Of a DNA stretch of 64,000 nt, positions 10,101-20,717 are shown one piece after another. The translations under genes were made by a program, and so were the position numbers. Source of the DNA: Lacibacter sp. H407 (GTDB taxonomy: Bacteria; Bacteroidota; Bacteroidia; Chitinophagales; Chitinophagaceae); the NCBI RefSeq assembly GCF_037892605.1, contig NZ_JBBKTU010000001.1, positions 3,348,001 to 3,412,000 of the forward strand, given 5' to 3'. Within the stretch, counting starts at the first letter, position 1; each line of letters opens with the position of its first letter. The notes under the pieces were generated by a model. That model did not search any database and was not told where the DNA came from. It worked only from the letters and a program-made list of their open reading frames with translations.

Positions 10101-11241
10101 TGGTCGCATTGAGTTCAACGTAAAGAAAAACGCAGATCAGTCTTGTGAAATAAGTATTCGGGATACGGGGAGAGGGATACCTTTGAATGAAATTGACCGG
10201 ATATTCGATCGGTTTTATAGAGGAAGGGCAGAAGATGCCACCACCATCTCCGGAACCGGGATCGGACTTTCGTTTGTAAAAGAATTAACGGAACTGCACG
10301 GAGGAACAATTGTTGCTGAAAGTGATGGTGAGCATGGCAGTTTGTTTACTGTTCAATTACCTTCGTCAACCGCTACTGAATCGTTACTGAACATGTCTGC
10401 AGAGCCTTTGAATTATACCAATCAAAACATTGAAACAAATTTAAACTCAGATACTATGCCTGAAGAAAATGATCAGATGAGTCTGGAACAGGAGCTGCCG
10501 ATTATTCTGGTGGTGGAAGATGAATCTGATATGCTGCAGTATGTTTATGAAATATTATCTCCTTCGTTTAAAGTAGTAACTGCAACAAACGGAAGAGAGG
10601 GTATTGAAAAAGCATTTGAAACCATTCCTGATTTGATTGTAAGTGATGTAATGATGCCTGAAGTGGATGGTATTGAATTGTGCCGGAAATTAAAATCGGA
10701 TAAAGACACATCGCATATTCCGATTATTCTGTTAACCGCATTGTCGGATATGGCGCATCATGTGCAGGGCATTCGTGAGGGGGCTGATGTGTATTTGCCC
10801 AAGCCGTTCAACTCGCAACTGTTGCTGGTACATATTCACAACCTGATCAACTCCAGGAATACGCTGAAGGAATTTTATGCAAAACGTATTTTTCTCGGCA
10901 CGGGAAATTTTGAAATCAAAACATTTGAAGAAGAATTTTTGGTAAAGCTGATGAAGCTGGTGGAAGAAAATATTTCAAACAGCAATTTCAATAACGATGA
11001 TCTGGCGAATTTAATGTTCATGAGCCGGTCAACGTTTTACCGGAAGCTAAAGGCAGTAACAGGTATGTCGGGCAATGAATTTATACGAACAGCCCGTTTA
11101 AATTATGCGGCGAAGCTGCTTGAAAGCGGCAAGTATTCTGTAACAGAAGCTGCATATGAAGCAGGGTTCAACGACATTAAATATTTCAGGAAACGTTTTC
11201 AGGAACAATTTTCAGTTTCTCCTTCCGAGTATAAGAAATAG
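7144..11241 (+). CDS. hybrid two-component system sensor/regulator (HTCS)
   Basis: A 1365-residue one-protein signalling system. Order: signal peptide (about 1-24), periplasmic double beta-propeller of Reg_prop repeats with recurring IWIGT/LWVGT motifs (about 30-710), Y_Y_Y domain (about 725-795), transmembrane helix (about 804-823), HisKA with NISHEFRTPL (phosphoacceptor His861), HATPase with N box NILSNAFKF (about 974) and G boxes DTGRGIP/GTGIGLS, receiver domain (acidic pocket VVEDE at 1123-1127, phosphoacceptor Asp1168, Lys1220), and C-terminal AraC-type HTH (about 1265-1365). Family knowledge: HTCS proteins bind an oligosaccharide in the periplasm and activate the local polysaccharide locus. 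The TTG at 7144 is the only start codon between an upstream in-frame stop (7129) and the signal peptide. It is flanked by locus genes on both sides, so it is very probably their activator. Confidence 0.95.
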   Translation: MPSSVKKYACLLLLVWVTVAGYTQQASSFISISDQLVNNEVTSIIQDKNGFIWFGTRGGLQRFDGYEMKLLKNDFGKGSNLLSQSIEVLQNGKQSNIWIGTKSGGLSGYDLKTGKITNYPNNNPNTTGFNADYILSILDTDSEKLFIGTWKGFQYLNKKTGEFKILNSIWKTFDIQPDGNGGYWVATNSGLKHLNQNLVNDISYNFAVNNINITSIVNDKSNNCLWLGTWNEGLLQFDLSTKAFKNYRHQKNNPASLSSNNTYRILLDSKGNLWVGTWGGGLSRFDRKTETFEKIHLNIPGLFTNDNQIILTIQEDPSGLLWVGTDGTGVFKFDLNQKKFSNIGYENLRSPLLGSTHVLSVYVDPFNKLWLGTKGGGIQYSGNWKAFTGLNIEEPEISTAQELPYESRSFMQEGDYLWVATNKGLIRILNKAGKPGAYEIFEPRLKDSTSIGGKKINMLVKDSFGRIWIGTQESGLSYIAGYDKKNQPIFKNYLPAYSVKGALQNERVSCLLVDSKKRLWIGTYKGLHLYQPSTDQFDVFVQTDEYKNSLSNNTILCLAEDKFGNIWAGTQYGLNKISGFDGNKLNVASYTTKEGLPSDYIHAVVPDAKGNIWASTNKGIIRYNQTNNSFAVFDKRDGVQSIVFSENASCKDEAGRFFFGGLEGLTYFFPDSIQINQFYPPIYFTNLTVNNTPYEFGTGTTDSSILRKPFYETESITLNHKENIFSIEFAALDYHAPDKNEYMYKLEGFNEEWVYAGNNRLVSFTNLKPGTYQLQVKATNSDKTWNPIAHQLTIKILPPPWKTWWAYSIYIAVFIFLLWLTRHLGLRQVALKNQLTLSKFERQQENKLADFKERLFTNISHEFRTPLTLILGPLDDLLQRKKFEVPVEKSLRLIQKQSKRMLRMVNQLLDFQKAEAGSLKLSLQPGEIVSFCHDIYILFNDEASRRNIDYKFYSQEKYLSFTFDHNKLEIIVFNILSNAFKFTPSGGRIEFNVKKNADQSCEISIRDTGRGIPLNEIDRIFDRFYRGRAEDATTISGTGIGLSFVKELTELHGGTIVAESDGEHGSLFTVQLPSSTATESLLNMSAEPLNYTNQNIETNLNSDTMPEENDQMSLEQELPIILVVEDESDMLQYVYEILSPSFKVVTATNGREGIEKAFETIPDLIVSDVMMPEVDGIELCRKLKSDKDTSHIPIILLTALSDMAHHVQGIREGADVYLPKPFNSQLLLVHIHNLINSRNTLKEFYAKRIFLGTGNFEIKTFEEEFLVKLMKLVEENISNSNFNNDDLANLMFMSRSTFYRKLKAVTGMSGNEFIRTARLNYAAKLLESGKYSVTEAAYEAGFNDIKYFRKRFQEQFSVSPSEYKK

Positions 11242-11361
11242 CGGAGCGCTAAAACTGAATACTGAGCATCAAGTGTATTGCTACGTTTGTCCCCCCTTTT
11301 TGAGAGGAACAGGTAATCCGGTTATAATAATTTAGCTGCAATTGCCATCATGCCATTCTTG

Positions 11362-11392
11362 CTGAACCGCATACGCATTAGTTTGCACTAAC
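11362..11392 (+). promoter_or_regulatory. candidate operator upstream of GH2, related to a site upstream of susC
   Basis: The segment runs CTGAA-N18-GCACTAAC and contains CCGCAT. A similar segment CTGAA-N17-GCACTAAC with CCGCAT occurs at 20620-20649 upstream of susC. Two near-matching composite sites in front of separate transcription units of one locus are what is expected for a binding site of the locus regulator, but this was found by eye only. Confidence 0.35.
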
Positions 11393-11402
11393 AGTAAAGT
11401 AA

Positions 11403-14567
<3,165 letters not shown>

Positions 14568-14572
14568 ATTAT

Positions 14573-16105
14573 ATGAAGACAACAATCATGAATCGATTCC
14601 TGCTTGCGACGCTGTTACTTTCGTTTGCAGTAACAACGAACAGTCAAACTGGTAAAAATAAAAAACCAAATATTATTTTGATCTATACCGATGATCTCGG
14701 TTATGGTGATGTAAGTAGTTACGGTACATCGGCTATTCAAACGCCCAATATTGATCGCCTGGCAAAGAATGGTGTGCGTTTTACCAATGCACATGCGACA
14801 TCTGCCACATGTACGCCATCCCGTTTTTCGTTGCTTACAGGAAAGTATGCATGGCGCAAAGAAGGAACAGGTATTGCTCCCGGTGATGCAACATTGCTGA
14901 TTCCTGTTACAACAACAACATTGCCAGGCATGCTGCAAAAAGCAGGATACAATACGGCGGTGATTGGTAAATGGCATCTTGGTTTGGGTGATGCAAAAGG
15001 TATTAATTGGAATGAAAAAATCAAACCCGGCCCTGCAGAGATTGGATTTAATTATTCGTTCTTAATTCCTGCAACGGGTGATCGTGTTCCTTGCGTATTT
15101 GTAGAAAATCAGCAAGTGGTGAATCTTGATAAGAATGATCCGATAACCGTAAGTTATACGGGCCCTGTTGATCCGAACGCACCAACCGGAAAAAAGAATC
15201 CGGAGTTGTTGAAAATGCATCCATCACACGGGCATGACATGACGATTGTAAACGGCATCAGCCGTATTGGTTATATGAAAGGCGGCAATGCTGCACTTTG
15301 GAAAGATGAAGACTTTGCCAACATACTTGTGCAAAAGGCGACAGCTTATATCACACAACAAAAAGCAAATCCGTTCTTTTTATATTTTTCAACACACGAT
15401 ATTCATGTGCCACGTGTTGCACATGAGCGTTTTGCAGGAAAGAGTGGCTTTGGCCCGAGAGGGGATGTGTTATTACAATTAGACTGGACAGTTGGACAAA
15501 TTGAAGAAGTATTGAAGAAGAATGGTTTGTTGGAAAATACATTGATCATTTTCACCAGCGATAACGGGCAGGTAATTGATGATGGTTACAAAGATGATGC
15601 CGTTGAAAAATTAGGTAATCATAAACCAAACGGTATTTATCGTGGTGGCAAATACAGTGCGTTTGAAGCAGGTACAAGAGTTCCGTTTATTGTGAGCTGG
15701 AAAGGAAAAGTAAAAGCAGGTAAAGTAAACGATGCATTATTCAGCCAGGTTGATTTGTATGCAAGCTTAGCAGCTTTGGCCGGCGTTAAAGTGGAAGCAG
15801 GACAGGCACCCGACAGTAAAAACTATTTGCAAGTATTGCTCAATCAAAGTAACAAGCCACGTGAATTTTTAATTGAGCAATCCATTAACTCTACGCTTTC
15901 GTTGTTAGTTGGTAACTGGAAATACATTGAGCCGTCAAAAGGCCCGAAGATCAATAAGGATACAAATACGGAATTGGGCAACGATCCAAAGCCGCAATTA
16001 TATAACTTAGCAACTGATCCGGGTGAAACAAAAAATCTGGCGGAAGTTTACCCTGAGCGTGTAGCTGAAATGAAGCTTAAGTTAGATAACATCAAACAAA
16101 AATAA
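14573..16105 (+). CDS. S1-family sulfatase (Cys-type), secreted
   Basis: A 510-residue arylsulfatase-A-like enzyme starting at ATG 14573, five bases after the GH2 stop, so almost certainly co-translated. Signal peptide about residues 1-24 (ending TTNSQ). Metal site IYTDDLGYGDVSSYG, activation motif ATCTPSRFSLLTGKY with Cys80 as the residue converted to formylglycine, then GKWHLGLGDAKGINW and FTSDNGQV. It has a longer middle region than the two upstream sulfatases (a loop around GPVDPNAPTGKKNPELLKM), pointing to a different S1 subfamily. Direct coupling to the beta-galactosidase suggests it removes a sulfate that otherwise blocks galactose release (inference). Confidence 0.92.
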   Translation: MKTTIMNRFLLATLLLSFAVTTNSQTGKNKKPNIILIYTDDLGYGDVSSYGTSAIQTPNIDRLAKNGVRFTNAHATSATCTPSRFSLLTGKYAWRKEGTGIAPGDATLLIPVTTTTLPGMLQKAGYNTAVIGKWHLGLGDAKGINWNEKIKPGPAEIGFNYSFLIPATGDRVPCVFVENQQVVNLDKNDPITVSYTGPVDPNAPTGKKNPELLKMHPSHGHDMTIVNGISRIGYMKGGNAALWKDEDFANILVQKATAYITQQKANPFFLYFSTHDIHVPRVAHERFAGKSGFGPRGDVLLQLDWTVGQIEEVLKKNGLLENTLIIFTSDNGQVIDDGYKDDAVEKLGNHKPNGIYRGGKYSAFEAGTRVPFIVSWKGKVKAGKVNDALFSQVDLYASLAALAGVKVEAGQAPDSKNYLQVLLNQSNKPREFLIEQSINSTLSLLVGNWKYIEPSKGPKINKDTNTELGNDPKPQLYNLATDPGETKNLAEVYPERVAEMKLKLDNIKQK

Positions 16106-16124
16106 ACTTGTATTGAAACAACCC

Positions 16125-17288
16125 ATGCTGAATAACGATTGCTTGAAAACTGTAAAAGGAAAAAGGAAAACGCAATGGCTTGCTGTTTTCTTTGCGGTAA
16201 TTTTTATCAACTACGGTTGTAGAAACAACGAAAATAAAGAACAGGTTCAGCAACAAAAAGATTCGGCTATCTCCTGCATGCAACTTCCGTCGAGGTTTGG
16301 TGCCGGTGCAGACAGTTCTTCCGTAGCTTTCGGTGGTGATACTTCGTTAACAGGAATGGTGTTTATTCCCGGCGGCACATTTGAAATGGGAGGCGATAAT
16401 GAACAGGCATCAGAAGATGAATATCCCAAACACAAAGTAACAGTTAATCCATTTTACATGGATGTTACAGAAGTGACCAATGCACAGTTTCAAAAATTTG
16501 TTGATGCCACAGGTTATATTACTACTGCAGAACGCAAACCCGATTGGGAAGAATTAAAAAAAACAGTACCACCCGGTACAGAAAAACCAGCCGATAGTTT
16601 ATTGGTAGCAGCATCGTTGGTATTTAAACCAAGCAATGGCCCTGTTGATTTGAATAATTATTCGCAATGGTGGAGTTGGGTGGCAGGTGCCGATTGGAAA
16701 CATCCCGAAGGGCCGAACAGCAGTATCACAGGAAAAGAAAATTTTCCTGTGGTACATGTTAGCTGGGACGATGCAATGGCTTATTGTAAATGGGCCGGCA
16801 AACGTTTGCCAACAGAAGCAGAGTGGGAGTTTGCTGCAAGAGGTGGGTTGAACAACAATATTTATCCATGGGGCAATGAACATGTAAATGTTGGTGCGCC
16901 GAAAGCAAACAGCTGGGAAGGAAAGTTCCCTTACTTAAATGAACAACGTGATGCATTTTTAAAATACGCTCCTGTAAAAACATACAACTGCAACCGGTAT
17001 GGTTTGTTTGATATGGCCGGCAATGTATGGGAGTGGTGCAGCGATTGGTACGATCATAATTATTACCAAACAATAGCAAAAAACACAACTGTTAATCCAA
17101 CCGGTCCGCAAAAAAGTTTTGATCCGCAGGATCCTTATACACCCAAACGGGTGTTGCGTGGCGGAAGTTTTCTTTGCAACGACAGTTATTGCAGTGGTTA
17201 TCGTGTTGCAAGAAGAATGAAAAGCAGTCCCGACACAGGACTTGAACATACTGGTTTCAGATGTGTGAAGGATGTAACGGCTAAATAA
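16125..17288 (+). CDS. formylglycine-generating enzyme (FGE/SUMF1 family), exported lipoprotein
   Basis: With ATG 16125 the protein begins with a basic stretch, a hydrophobic core and the lipobox INYGC, so it is an outer- or inner-membrane lipoprotein facing the periplasm. The FGE-sulfatase domain starts at GMVFIPGGTFEMGG and includes HVSWDDAMAYCKWAGKRLP, ARGG..NIYPWG, NVWEWCSDWY and GFRCV at the end. Near the C-terminus is RGGSFLCNDSYCSGYRVARR: the two cysteines (351 and 356 from this start) are spaced C-x4-C exactly as the catalytic, copper-binding pair of aerobic FGE. Most SUMF1-like proteins in PULs lack this pair, so here true maturase activity on the four Cys-type sulfatases is likely. 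It implies oxygen-dependent maturation after export. Confidence 0.9.
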   Translation: MLNNDCLKTVKGKRKTQWLAVFFAVIFINYGCRNNENKEQVQQQKDSAISCMQLPSRFGAGADSSSVAFGGDTSLTGMVFIPGGTFEMGGDNEQASEDEYPKHKVTVNPFYMDVTEVTNAQFQKFVDATGYITTAERKPDWEELKKTVPPGTEKPADSLLVAASLVFKPSNGPVDLNNYSQWWSWVAGADWKHPEGPNSSITGKENFPVVHVSWDDAMAYCKWAGKRLPTEAEWEFAARGGLNNNIYPWGNEHVNVGAPKANSWEGKFPYLNEQRDAFLKYAPVKTYNCNRYGLFDMAGNVWEWCSDWYDHNYYQTIAKNTTVNPTGPQKSFDPQDPYTPKRVLRGGSFLCNDSYCSGYRVARRMKSSPDTGLEHTGFRCVKDVTAK

Positions 17289-17372
17289 CAGATACAGTAA
17301 TTTCTTTTTTATATCTCCGGCAGAAGTAAACGCATTTCTATTTATCCTAAACGGGTACTCAAAAATTGTTTG

Positions 17373-18875
17373 ATGAATTTCAACATAAAATTTCAACGTG
17401 TATTTATTCTTCTGTTGCTGACATTCGTCTGCATTCATTCGTCTGCACAAGTATTACAACCGGCCACCACGCCAAACGCTGCACAAAAAGAATTGATCAA
17501 GCGTGGTTATGGTATGTTCATTCATTTTGGCGTTAATACATTTACCGATCTGGAATGGTCGGATGGTACTACACCTGCGAGTGCATACAATCCAACCAAT
17601 CTCGATCCTGATCAATGGGTGCGTACTGCAAAAGAAGCAGGCTTTCGTTATGTGTTGCTGATTACAAAACACCACGATGGTTTTTGTTTGTGGGACAGCA
17701 AGTACACCGATTATGATGTGGCTTCCTCACCGGTTAAAACAGATGTGGTAAAAGCTGTTGCAGATGCCTGCAAAAAATACGGATTACAGTTTGCTATTTA
17801 TTATTCTCTTTGGGACAGGCACGAACCTTCGTTTAATGATAAAAATCCGCAAGCATACATCGACTTTATGCTCAATCAATTAAAGGAATTGTTCACCAAC
17901 TACGGTTCTATTTGTGAATTGTGGCTCGACGGTGGTTGGAAAAGAAGTCCAACCGATTGGGGCATTGATCAGGTGTATAAACTGGTGAAACAGTATAACC
18001 CCAAATGTGCTGTAAGTGTTAATCATACAATCGTAAATGAAGAAGGCAAACGAAAATTCACCTTGCCTTCGCTAATGACAGAAGACAATAAATATTTCTT
18101 TCATTACTTCCCAAGCGATTTCCGACTGTGGGATCCGAAGATCATCACCAAATTTGATAAGAAGCAATACCTGCACGAAGGGAAATCGTATTACCTGCCG
18201 TATGAACATACGATTTGTCTCAGCAGTCGCTGGAACTGGTTTCAAAAATCAGCACAACTTCCGGTAAGAGAGCTGGATGAACTGCAGGAATTATTTTATT
18301 GGTGTACCGATAATGATAACTCACTGGTGATAAATGTGCCGCCGGATAAAACCGGACGAATAAGAGAGTATGAAGCGTTAACAGTAATTGAATTAGGAAA
18401 ACGATTGGGCTTAGCTGCTAATAAGCCATTACCCAAAAACGGAACATTCATTTCACTGTTAAAACCTACAGCTGCATCAAGTGTGTTTGCTGACAAAGAC
18501 ATTACCTACAGTGCGTCATTCGTCAACGACGGAAGTCTTGACAGCCGATGGCTTGCAGCAGATACATTAGCTGAAGTAACGATCGATCTCAATCCTGCTG
18601 AAGCATTTAATAAGATCAGCATTTTTGAATACAAAGACACAAAGAATTTGCCTGACGGCTTTTCGCAAATAAGAACCGGAAGAATTCAGGAGTATAGCAT
18701 TGATATCTTACAGAATGAGCAATGGCAAACGATTTACTTAGGCACTGAGCCGATGGGTGATAGCAAAGTGATCAGGTTGCCACGAAATTATCAAACAACG
18801 AAGTTGCGGTTGAAGATACGAAAGGCAACAGCGCCGCCTTCTTTGTATGAGTTATCGGTGATAAAGCTGTTGTAA
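17373..18875 (+). CDS. GH29 alpha-L-fucosidase with C-terminal F5/8-type domain
   Basis: A 500-residue secreted enzyme (signal peptide about 1-26, ending HSSAQ). The GH29 barrel is marked by GYGMFIHFGVNTF near the start, TKHHDGFCLWDSKYTDYD, and ELWLDGGW holding the nucleophile Asp186. The LPYEHTICLSSRWNW and INVPPDKTGRI segments are also typical. The region after about residue 365 (SVFADKDITYSASFVNDGSLDSRW) resembles an F5/8 type C carbohydrate-binding domain. ATG 17373 is preferred over the adjacent TTG. Family knowledge: GH29 enzymes are retaining exo-alpha-L-fucosidases, and some act on alpha-L-galactose. No fucose catabolism genes are in view, so either fucose or L-galactose could be the released sugar. 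Confidence 0.92.
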   Translation: MNFNIKFQRVFILLLLTFVCIHSSAQVLQPATTPNAAQKELIKRGYGMFIHFGVNTFTDLEWSDGTTPASAYNPTNLDPDQWVRTAKEAGFRYVLLITKHHDGFCLWDSKYTDYDVASSPVKTDVVKAVADACKKYGLQFAIYYSLWDRHEPSFNDKNPQAYIDFMLNQLKELFTNYGSICELWLDGGWKRSPTDWGIDQVYKLVKQYNPKCAVSVNHTIVNEEGKRKFTLPSLMTEDNKYFFHYFPSDFRLWDPKIITKFDKKQYLHEGKSYYLPYEHTICLSSRWNWFQKSAQLPVRELDELQELFYWCTDNDNSLVINVPPDKTGRIREYEALTVIELGKRLGLAANKPLPKNGTFISLLKPTAASSVFADKDITYSASFVNDGSLDSRWLAADTLAEVTIDLNPAEAFNKISIFEYKDTKNLPDGFSQIRTGRIQEYSIDILQNEQWQTIYLGTEPMGDSKVIRLPRNYQTTKLRLKIRKATAPPSLYELSVIKLL

Positions 18876-18932
18876 ATGTTATAAACAGAGTTCTTGAAAA
18901 TCTAAAACACAAACGATCAAACAGAAGAAGTT

Positions 18933-20453
18933 ATGTATAGAAATTTTATTGTCCTGCTCCCGCTTCTTTTTGTTCAATATACTACAGAAGCCCAAAGCAA
19001 AAGCAAGCAGCCGAATGTGATCGTTATTCTTGCTGATGATCTTGGGTGGGCCGATCTTGGTTCGTACGGAAGTACATTTTACGAAACGCCCAATCTTGAT
19101 AAACTTGCATCAAACGGAATTCGTTTTACACAGAATTACGCTACTTGTCCGGTATGCAGTCCTACACGTGCAAGCATGATGACAGGAAAGTATGCAGTGA
19201 AAACGGGTGTTACAGATTGGATAAAAGGACGGCAGGAAGATGGGAAAGCAATGCCGTATGAAAAATTAATAGCACAACCAACCGCATATCAATTGGCATT
19301 GGAAGAAAAAACAATTGCTGAGTATGCGTTGGAAAATAATTACAAAACTTTTTTCGCAGGTAAATGGCATTTAGGTGAAGAAGAAAAGTATTGGCCGCAA
19401 TACCAGGGATTTCAAACCAATTTAGGAGGATGGAGTAAAGGTTCACCTACCGGACGAGTTAATGATACAACCGGTGGCTTTTTTACACCGTATAAAAATC
19501 CAACCTTACCAGATGGTCCAACTGGTGAATATTTAACCGACAGGTTGACCAATGAATGTTTGTCGTTTATAGAGCGTAATCAGCAAACTCCTTTCTTTCT
19601 AATGTATTCGTTATACGCTGTGCATAATCCATTGCAGGCACCAGCTGCATTAATTAAAAAATATCAGGAAAAACAAAAGGTGCTTGGCATTCAAAACAAA
19701 GATCGGTTTGCAAAAGACGAAGACTGGATGAAATATGAAAACGGATGGAGAAGAAGATTGGTGCAGGATAATCCGGTGTATGCAGCTATGATTGAAAATA
19801 TGGATTGGAATATCGGTCGAATGTTAAATATGCTGAAGCAATTCAATCTTGATGACAACACATTGGTGATCTTTACGTCTGATAATGGCGGGTTAAGTAC
19901 TGCCGAAGGAAGCCCGACCACAAATGGTCCGTTACGTGCAGGCAAAGGTTGGTTATACGAAGGTGGCATCCGTGTACCATTGATCATGTATTGGAAGGGA
20001 AAAATTATTGCAGGAACAACTTCTGATCTGCCGGTAACTACAGCCGATCTGTTTCCAACAATTGCCAAAGCAATCAATGTAAATTATCGCAAAGAAAAAA
20101 ATATTGATGGTGATAATATTTTGCAGTTGTTGAATAAACCACAAGCTTATCAAAACAGGAAACTTTATTGGCATTATCCGCATTACAGCAATCAGGGTGG
20201 TAAACCAGGATCAGCAATACGTTCAGGAAATTATAAACTCATTTATAATTATGAAGATGAAAGTGTGGAGTTGTATGATGTGGTGAATGATATTGCTGAA
20301 AAAAATAATATCGCATCTGTCAATAAGAAAAAAACAAATCAACTCAGGAAGAAGTTGCAAAAGTGGCTCAAGCAAAATAAAGCACTCATGCCATACAAGA
20401 ACACCGCATATAATCCATCAGCAGTTGCGGGTGCAAAGAAGGTGCATGAATAA
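18933..20453 (+). CDS. S1-family sulfatase (Cys-type), secreted
   Basis: A 506-residue enzyme with signal peptide (about 1-20, ending TTEAQS). Metal-binding opening VILADDLGWADLGSYG, activation motif CPVCSPTRASMMTGKY with Cys75 converted to formylglycine (the Ser of C-x-P-S-R is Thr here, which is tolerated in the family), GKWHLGEEE, FTSDNGGLST and GPLRAGKGWLYEGGIRVP. The last blocks are typical of arylsulfatase A-like exo-sulfatases. It is the fourth sulfatase of the locus and the last enzyme gene before the SusC/SusD pair. All four sulfatases differ clearly from each other, which suggests that several sulfate positions are attacked in sequence. Confidence 0.92.
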   Translation: MYRNFIVLLPLLFVQYTTEAQSKSKQPNVIVILADDLGWADLGSYGSTFYETPNLDKLASNGIRFTQNYATCPVCSPTRASMMTGKYAVKTGVTDWIKGRQEDGKAMPYEKLIAQPTAYQLALEEKTIAEYALENNYKTFFAGKWHLGEEEKYWPQYQGFQTNLGGWSKGSPTGRVNDTTGGFFTPYKNPTLPDGPTGEYLTDRLTNECLSFIERNQQTPFFLMYSLYAVHNPLQAPAALIKKYQEKQKVLGIQNKDRFAKDEDWMKYENGWRRRLVQDNPVYAAMIENMDWNIGRMLNMLKQFNLDDNTLVIFTSDNGGLSTAEGSPTTNGPLRAGKGWLYEGGIRVPLIMYWKGKIIAGTTSDLPVTTADLFPTIAKAINVNYRKEKNIDGDNILQLLNKPQAYQNRKLYWHYPHYSNQGGKPGSAIRSGNYKLIYNYEDESVELYDVVNDIAEKNNIASVNKKKTNQLRKKLQKWLKQNKALMPYKNTAYNPSAVAGAKKVHE

Positions 20454-20717
20454 TTGGTTCATTTCCTCATAGTGTATTTGATTCTTATATCAAATTATTC
20501 TAAACAAAATCCGTTGTTGTTTGTTTAATAGTTTCAGTATAATCGGCAATAAAATGTAAAACATTTCAGTGCTGCAAAACTTGCTTGTTTTTTACACTCG
20601 TCACGTACAACCCAATGAACTGAATACACCGCATTTTTGAAGCACTAACCCACCTACCATATTAAATTTTGTTGCTTACTTAGTTGTGTAATTCTAAATT
20701 AAACTAAAACTGAAACG
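20454..20717 (+). promoter_or_regulatory. 264-base gap upstream of susC with candidate operator
   Basis: No credible gene is seen here. The segment 20620-20649 matches the composite CTGAA...GCACTAAC site found upstream of the GH2 gene. Further down, AAATTTTG at 20664-20671 is one base away from the Bacteroidota -7 element TAnnTTTG, with a TTTG at 20636-20639, although the spacing (24) is longer than the 20 seen at other promoters of this window. The susC transcript probably starts in this gap. Confidence 0.35.
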
